7,802 nt of DNA from Planctomycetota bacterium. Its GTDB lineage: Bacteria; Planctomycetota; UBA8108. The translations under genes and the position numbers were made by a program. Each line of letters begins with the position of its first letter. Within the stretch, counting starts at the first letter, position 1. Of the stretch, positions 6,314-7,802 are shown one piece after another. The stretch covers positions 1,441 through 9,242 of the forward strand of contig NZOA01000066.1 in NCBI GenBank assembly GCA_002695115.1, written 5' to 3'. The notes beneath the pieces were generated by a model. It saw only the letters and a program-made list of their open reading frames with translations, searched no databases and had not been told where the DNA came from.

Positions 6314-7079
6314 GGGCTTCCCCGTTCTTGTCGTTGTCTCCGTGGTTTTTCACGCAGTGGTTCTCTTTGGCTGGACAGCCCCGGTTTTTACCCCTCCAGT
6401 AGTGGATCTGGTCGGTGGAGAAATGAGTGTGGCCCTCGCTTTTATCCCGGAGCGGGTTGAGCTTGAAGAGGAACCCGTCGAGGCGCCCATGGAGATAGTC
6501 GAGGAGTCCGTAGATGTAGTCGAGGAACTCGTAGAGGTGGTCGAGGCGCCCGTAGAGGTAGCCGAGGAACTCGTAGAGGTAGTCGAGGAGCCCGTAGAGC
6601 TTCCGGTCATAGAGCCGGTGAAAGAGATTGTCGAAAAGCCGGCAGAAGAACCAGTCAAAGAGCCGGTGGAGGAGGCTGTCGAGGAACCCGCCGTGCCGGT
6701 CCCGGCTGTGGTGGAGGAGGCGGAGCCGGTTGAGGTCCAGCCTGCGGCGGCAACCGTGGCGAGTGTCGGGGTTCGCATCGATCCCCGTCCCCGCGAGTTG
6801 ATGAACAGGCCGCCTGTTTATCCCAGCCAATTGGGCAGGCGACTTCACAACGAAGCGGTTCTGCTCGAGGTTGAAGTTCTTTCCGATGGCAGCGTCGGTG
6901 GCGTGCGTGTAGAGAAGGGCTGCCGTTATTCGGCGGCCAATAAGGCGGTCTTGAAGGCTGTACGGAGATGGAAATACCATCCCGCGAAGCTCGATGGAGT
7001 ACCGGTTCGGGTCCTTCACAAGGAGCGCTTTGTCTTCGAATACCGCCCGGGGCGAAGGGGAAGTTTCGCGCGCGACTGA
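6303..7079 (+). CDS. tonB: TonB-family energy transducer with acidic repeat linker
   Basis: This 258-residue protein spans the periplasm and passes force from ExbB-ExbD to outer-membrane receptors. One N-terminal membrane anchor (about 6-24) contains SVVFHAVV; H17 lines up with the functionally important His20 of E. coli TonB (SVCIHGAVV). A long linker (51-148) is rich in Glu, Val and Pro with few Lys, unlike the Glu-Pro then Lys-Pro linker of the E. coli protein. The C-terminal receptor-binding domain (165-247) shows PPVYPSQLGRR, VEVLSDGSVGGVRVEKG, KAVRRWKYHPAKLDGVPV and FVFEYR, all TonB-C hallmarks. The chosen start at 6303 has a perfect ribosome binding site, overlaps exbD by 11 bp and puts the anchor at the N-terminus. 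No TonB-dependent receptor lies in the window, so the cargo is unknown. Confidence 0.92.
   Translation: MENKGFPVLVVVSVVFHAVVLFGWTAPVFTPPVVDLVGGEMSVALAFIPERVELEEEPVEAPMEIVEESVDVVEELVEVVEAPVEVAEELVEVVEEPVELPVIEPVKEIVEKPAEEPVKEPVEEAVEEPAVPVPAVVEEAEPVEVQPAAATVASVGVRIDPRPRELMNRPPVYPSQLGRRLHNEAVLLEVEVLSDGSVGGVRVEKGCRYSAANKAVLKAVRRWKYHPAKLDGVPVRVLHKERFVFEYRPGRRGSFARD
6474..6599 (+). repeat. Six tandem 21-bp repeats inside tonB
   Basis: Six in-frame 21-bp units encode PVEAPME, IVEESVD, VVEELVE, VVEAPVE, VAEELVE and VVEEPVE (TonB residues 58-99). Units 3-4 (6516-6557) and 5-6 (6558-6599) form two 42-bp copies that differ at only 3 positions, which suggests recent duplication. Further, less regular Glu-Pro-Val units continue to about residue 146. 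The array lengthens the periplasmic linker. Confidence 0.85.
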
Positions 7080-7221
7080 GCGATGATTGTTTTGCCGGGA
7101 AGTTGAAAGGGCCGAGCCGCGATAGCCGGGCGTCGCGGTGACTTGGTGGACTTCTCCCCCGGTGGGCGGTTAAGTTGTGGGTTTGAGAATGAATTGGTTC
7201 ACGACATTGGAGATAGGAAAC
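7080..7221 (+). other. Spacer between tonB and the DUF1080 gene, with a hairpin
   Basis: CCGCGA (7117-7122) and TCGCGG (7133-7138) can form a 6-bp GC-rich stem, extendable by one G-U pair, around a 10-base loop. It lies 37 bp after the tonB stop and could slow or end transcription, but no T-run follows, so it is not a clear intrinsic terminator. I found no convincing promoter for the next gene, though the 142-bp gap suggests it has its own. Confidence 0.4.
7209..7212 (+). promoter_or_regulatory. Ribosome binding site of the DUF1080 gene
   Basis: GGAG lies 9 bases before the ATG at 7222. It favours that start over an in-frame ATG at 7189, which has no such site and would put eleven extra residues ahead of the signal sequence. 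Confidence 0.55.
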
Positions 7222-7802
7222 ATGACGAAGAAAACCCTGCTTCTTTCATTTGCGGTTATTTGCATGGTGGTCGGGATGGTTGCCTTCCGCTCGGTCTACC
7301 TGGGCGCAGAGGCGCAGGAGGGGCCGAATTGGCATAAGGGCCTTCCGAAGCAGTACAAGTCGAAATGGCTTGTTCATGACCTGAAACGTCCGAAGCCGAT
7401 GGTTGTCAGCCAGGCTGGTCCGGTCGGTTCCGCTCCCTCCGATGCTGTCGTGCTCTTTGACGGTAAGGACCTGTCGAAGTGGAGCAAGGGCAATGGTAAG
7501 CCCGCCGCCTGGACGGTGAAGGATGGCTACGCCGAGCTCAACAATTCCGGGAACATCAGGACGAAGCAGGAATTCGGCGATTGCCAGTTCCATATCGAAT
7601 GGAGCGCGCCGGCCAAGCCCCGGGGTGTTTCACAGGTCCGCGGCAATAGCGGGATCTACTTCATGGGCCTCTACGAGGTTCAGATCATGGACTCCTACGA
7701 CAACGCCACCTACGCGGACGGCTCCGCGGCGTCGATTTACGGTCAGCATCCGCCGCTGGTGAACGCCTCGCGAAAGCCGGGTGAGTGGCAGGTCTACGAT
7801 AT
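7222..7802 (+). CDS. Secreted DUF1080 (3-keto-disaccharide hydrolase family) protein, 5' part
   Basis: The first 193 residues of a gene that runs off the right edge. An N-terminal signal sequence is visible: MTKK, then a hydrophobic core to about residue 28, with likely cleavage near GAEAQ (28-32); I see no lipobox. The DUF1080 domain (Pfam PF06439) starts near residue 75: VVLFDGKDLSKWSKG (76-90), IRTKQEFGDCQFHIEW (112-127), RGNSGIYFMGLYEVQIMDSY (140-159) and IYGQHPPLVNASRKPGEWQ (172-190). This is a concanavalin-like beta-sandwich family; members have been linked to cleavage of 3-keto-glycosides, though many are uncharacterised. The family is abundant and expanded in Planctomycetota and Verrucomicrobiota, and also occurs in Bacteroidota. 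The pre-domain segment GPNWHKGLPKQYKSKW is a linker of unknown role. Export to the periplasm or outside is inferred from the signal; the substrate is unknown. Confidence 0.9.
   Translation, partial: MTKKTLLLSFAVICMVVGMVAFRSVYLGAEAQEGPNWHKGLPKQYKSKWLVHDLKRPKPMVVSQAGPVGSAPSDAVVLFDGKDLSKWSKGNGKPAAWTVKDGYAELNNSGNIRTKQEFGDCQFHIEWSAPAKPRGVSQVRGNSGIYFMGLYEVQIMDSYDNATYADGSAASIYGQHPPLVNASRKPGEWQVYD

Noticed and set aside
6225..7019. Repetitive 264-codon minus-strand frame opposite tonB, with Tyr/Leu-rich repeats
   Set aside because: The repeats are simply the complement of the tonB linker array, and the plus-strand frame has clear TonB domains and a strong ribosome binding site.
7116..7139. Intrinsic terminator after tonB
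   Set aside because: The stem is good but lacks a following T-tract, so it is described as a hairpin only.

Overview
The window carries eight genes plus one possible short leader ORF. On the minus strand, reading right to left, are an MFS transporter and a three-gene succinate dehydrogenase (complex II) operon. On the plus strand are an ExbB-ExbD-TonB energy-transduction operon and the 5' part of a secreted DUF1080 (3-keto-disaccharide hydrolase family) gene that runs off the right edge. There are no RNA genes, mobile elements, CRISPR arrays or phage genes.

Organism: TonB and ExbBD point to a diderm bacterium. The DNA is GC-rich. The secreted DUF1080 protein is of a kind especially abundant in Planctomycetota, Verrucomicrobiota and Lentisphaerota, and also found in Bacteroidota. 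The complex II genes are the Sdh1 type best known from actinobacteria. An environmental PVC-group heterotroph is my best guess, but it rests on protein-family impressions only.

Layout: 31-3421 (minus) is sdhC-sdhA-sdhB, with each junction overlapping by a single base (TGATG and TAATG), so one translationally coupled operon. Gap 3422-3540 holds overlapping inverted repeats in the presumed sdh leader. 3541-4890 (minus) is a 12-TM MFS carrier of the oxalate/formate-antiporter-like subgroup. 4887-5072 (minus) is a 61-codon ORF with a strong ribosome binding site; its stop overlaps the MFS start as ATGA. 5090-5194 is an AT-rich divergent promoter region. 5195-7079 (plus) is exbB-exbD-tonB, tightly packed, with TonB starting inside the end of exbD. 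7080-7221 is a spacer with a GC-rich hairpin. 7222 onward is the DUF1080 gene.

How they work together: the Sdh complex passes electrons from succinate to the quinone pool and supports the respiratory proton gradient. ExbB-ExbD convert that gradient into work on TonB, which drives uptake through outer-membrane receptors, none of which is encoded here. The DUF1080 protein is a plausible periplasmic or exported sugar-processing enzyme. The MFS carrier may import or exchange a small carboxylate, but its substrate cannot be read from sequence. Most of the window is ordinary metabolism. The points most worth a second look are the Sdh1-type membrane anchor with its Cys/His motifs, the coupled short ORF before the transporter, and the acidic seven-residue tandem repeats of TonB.
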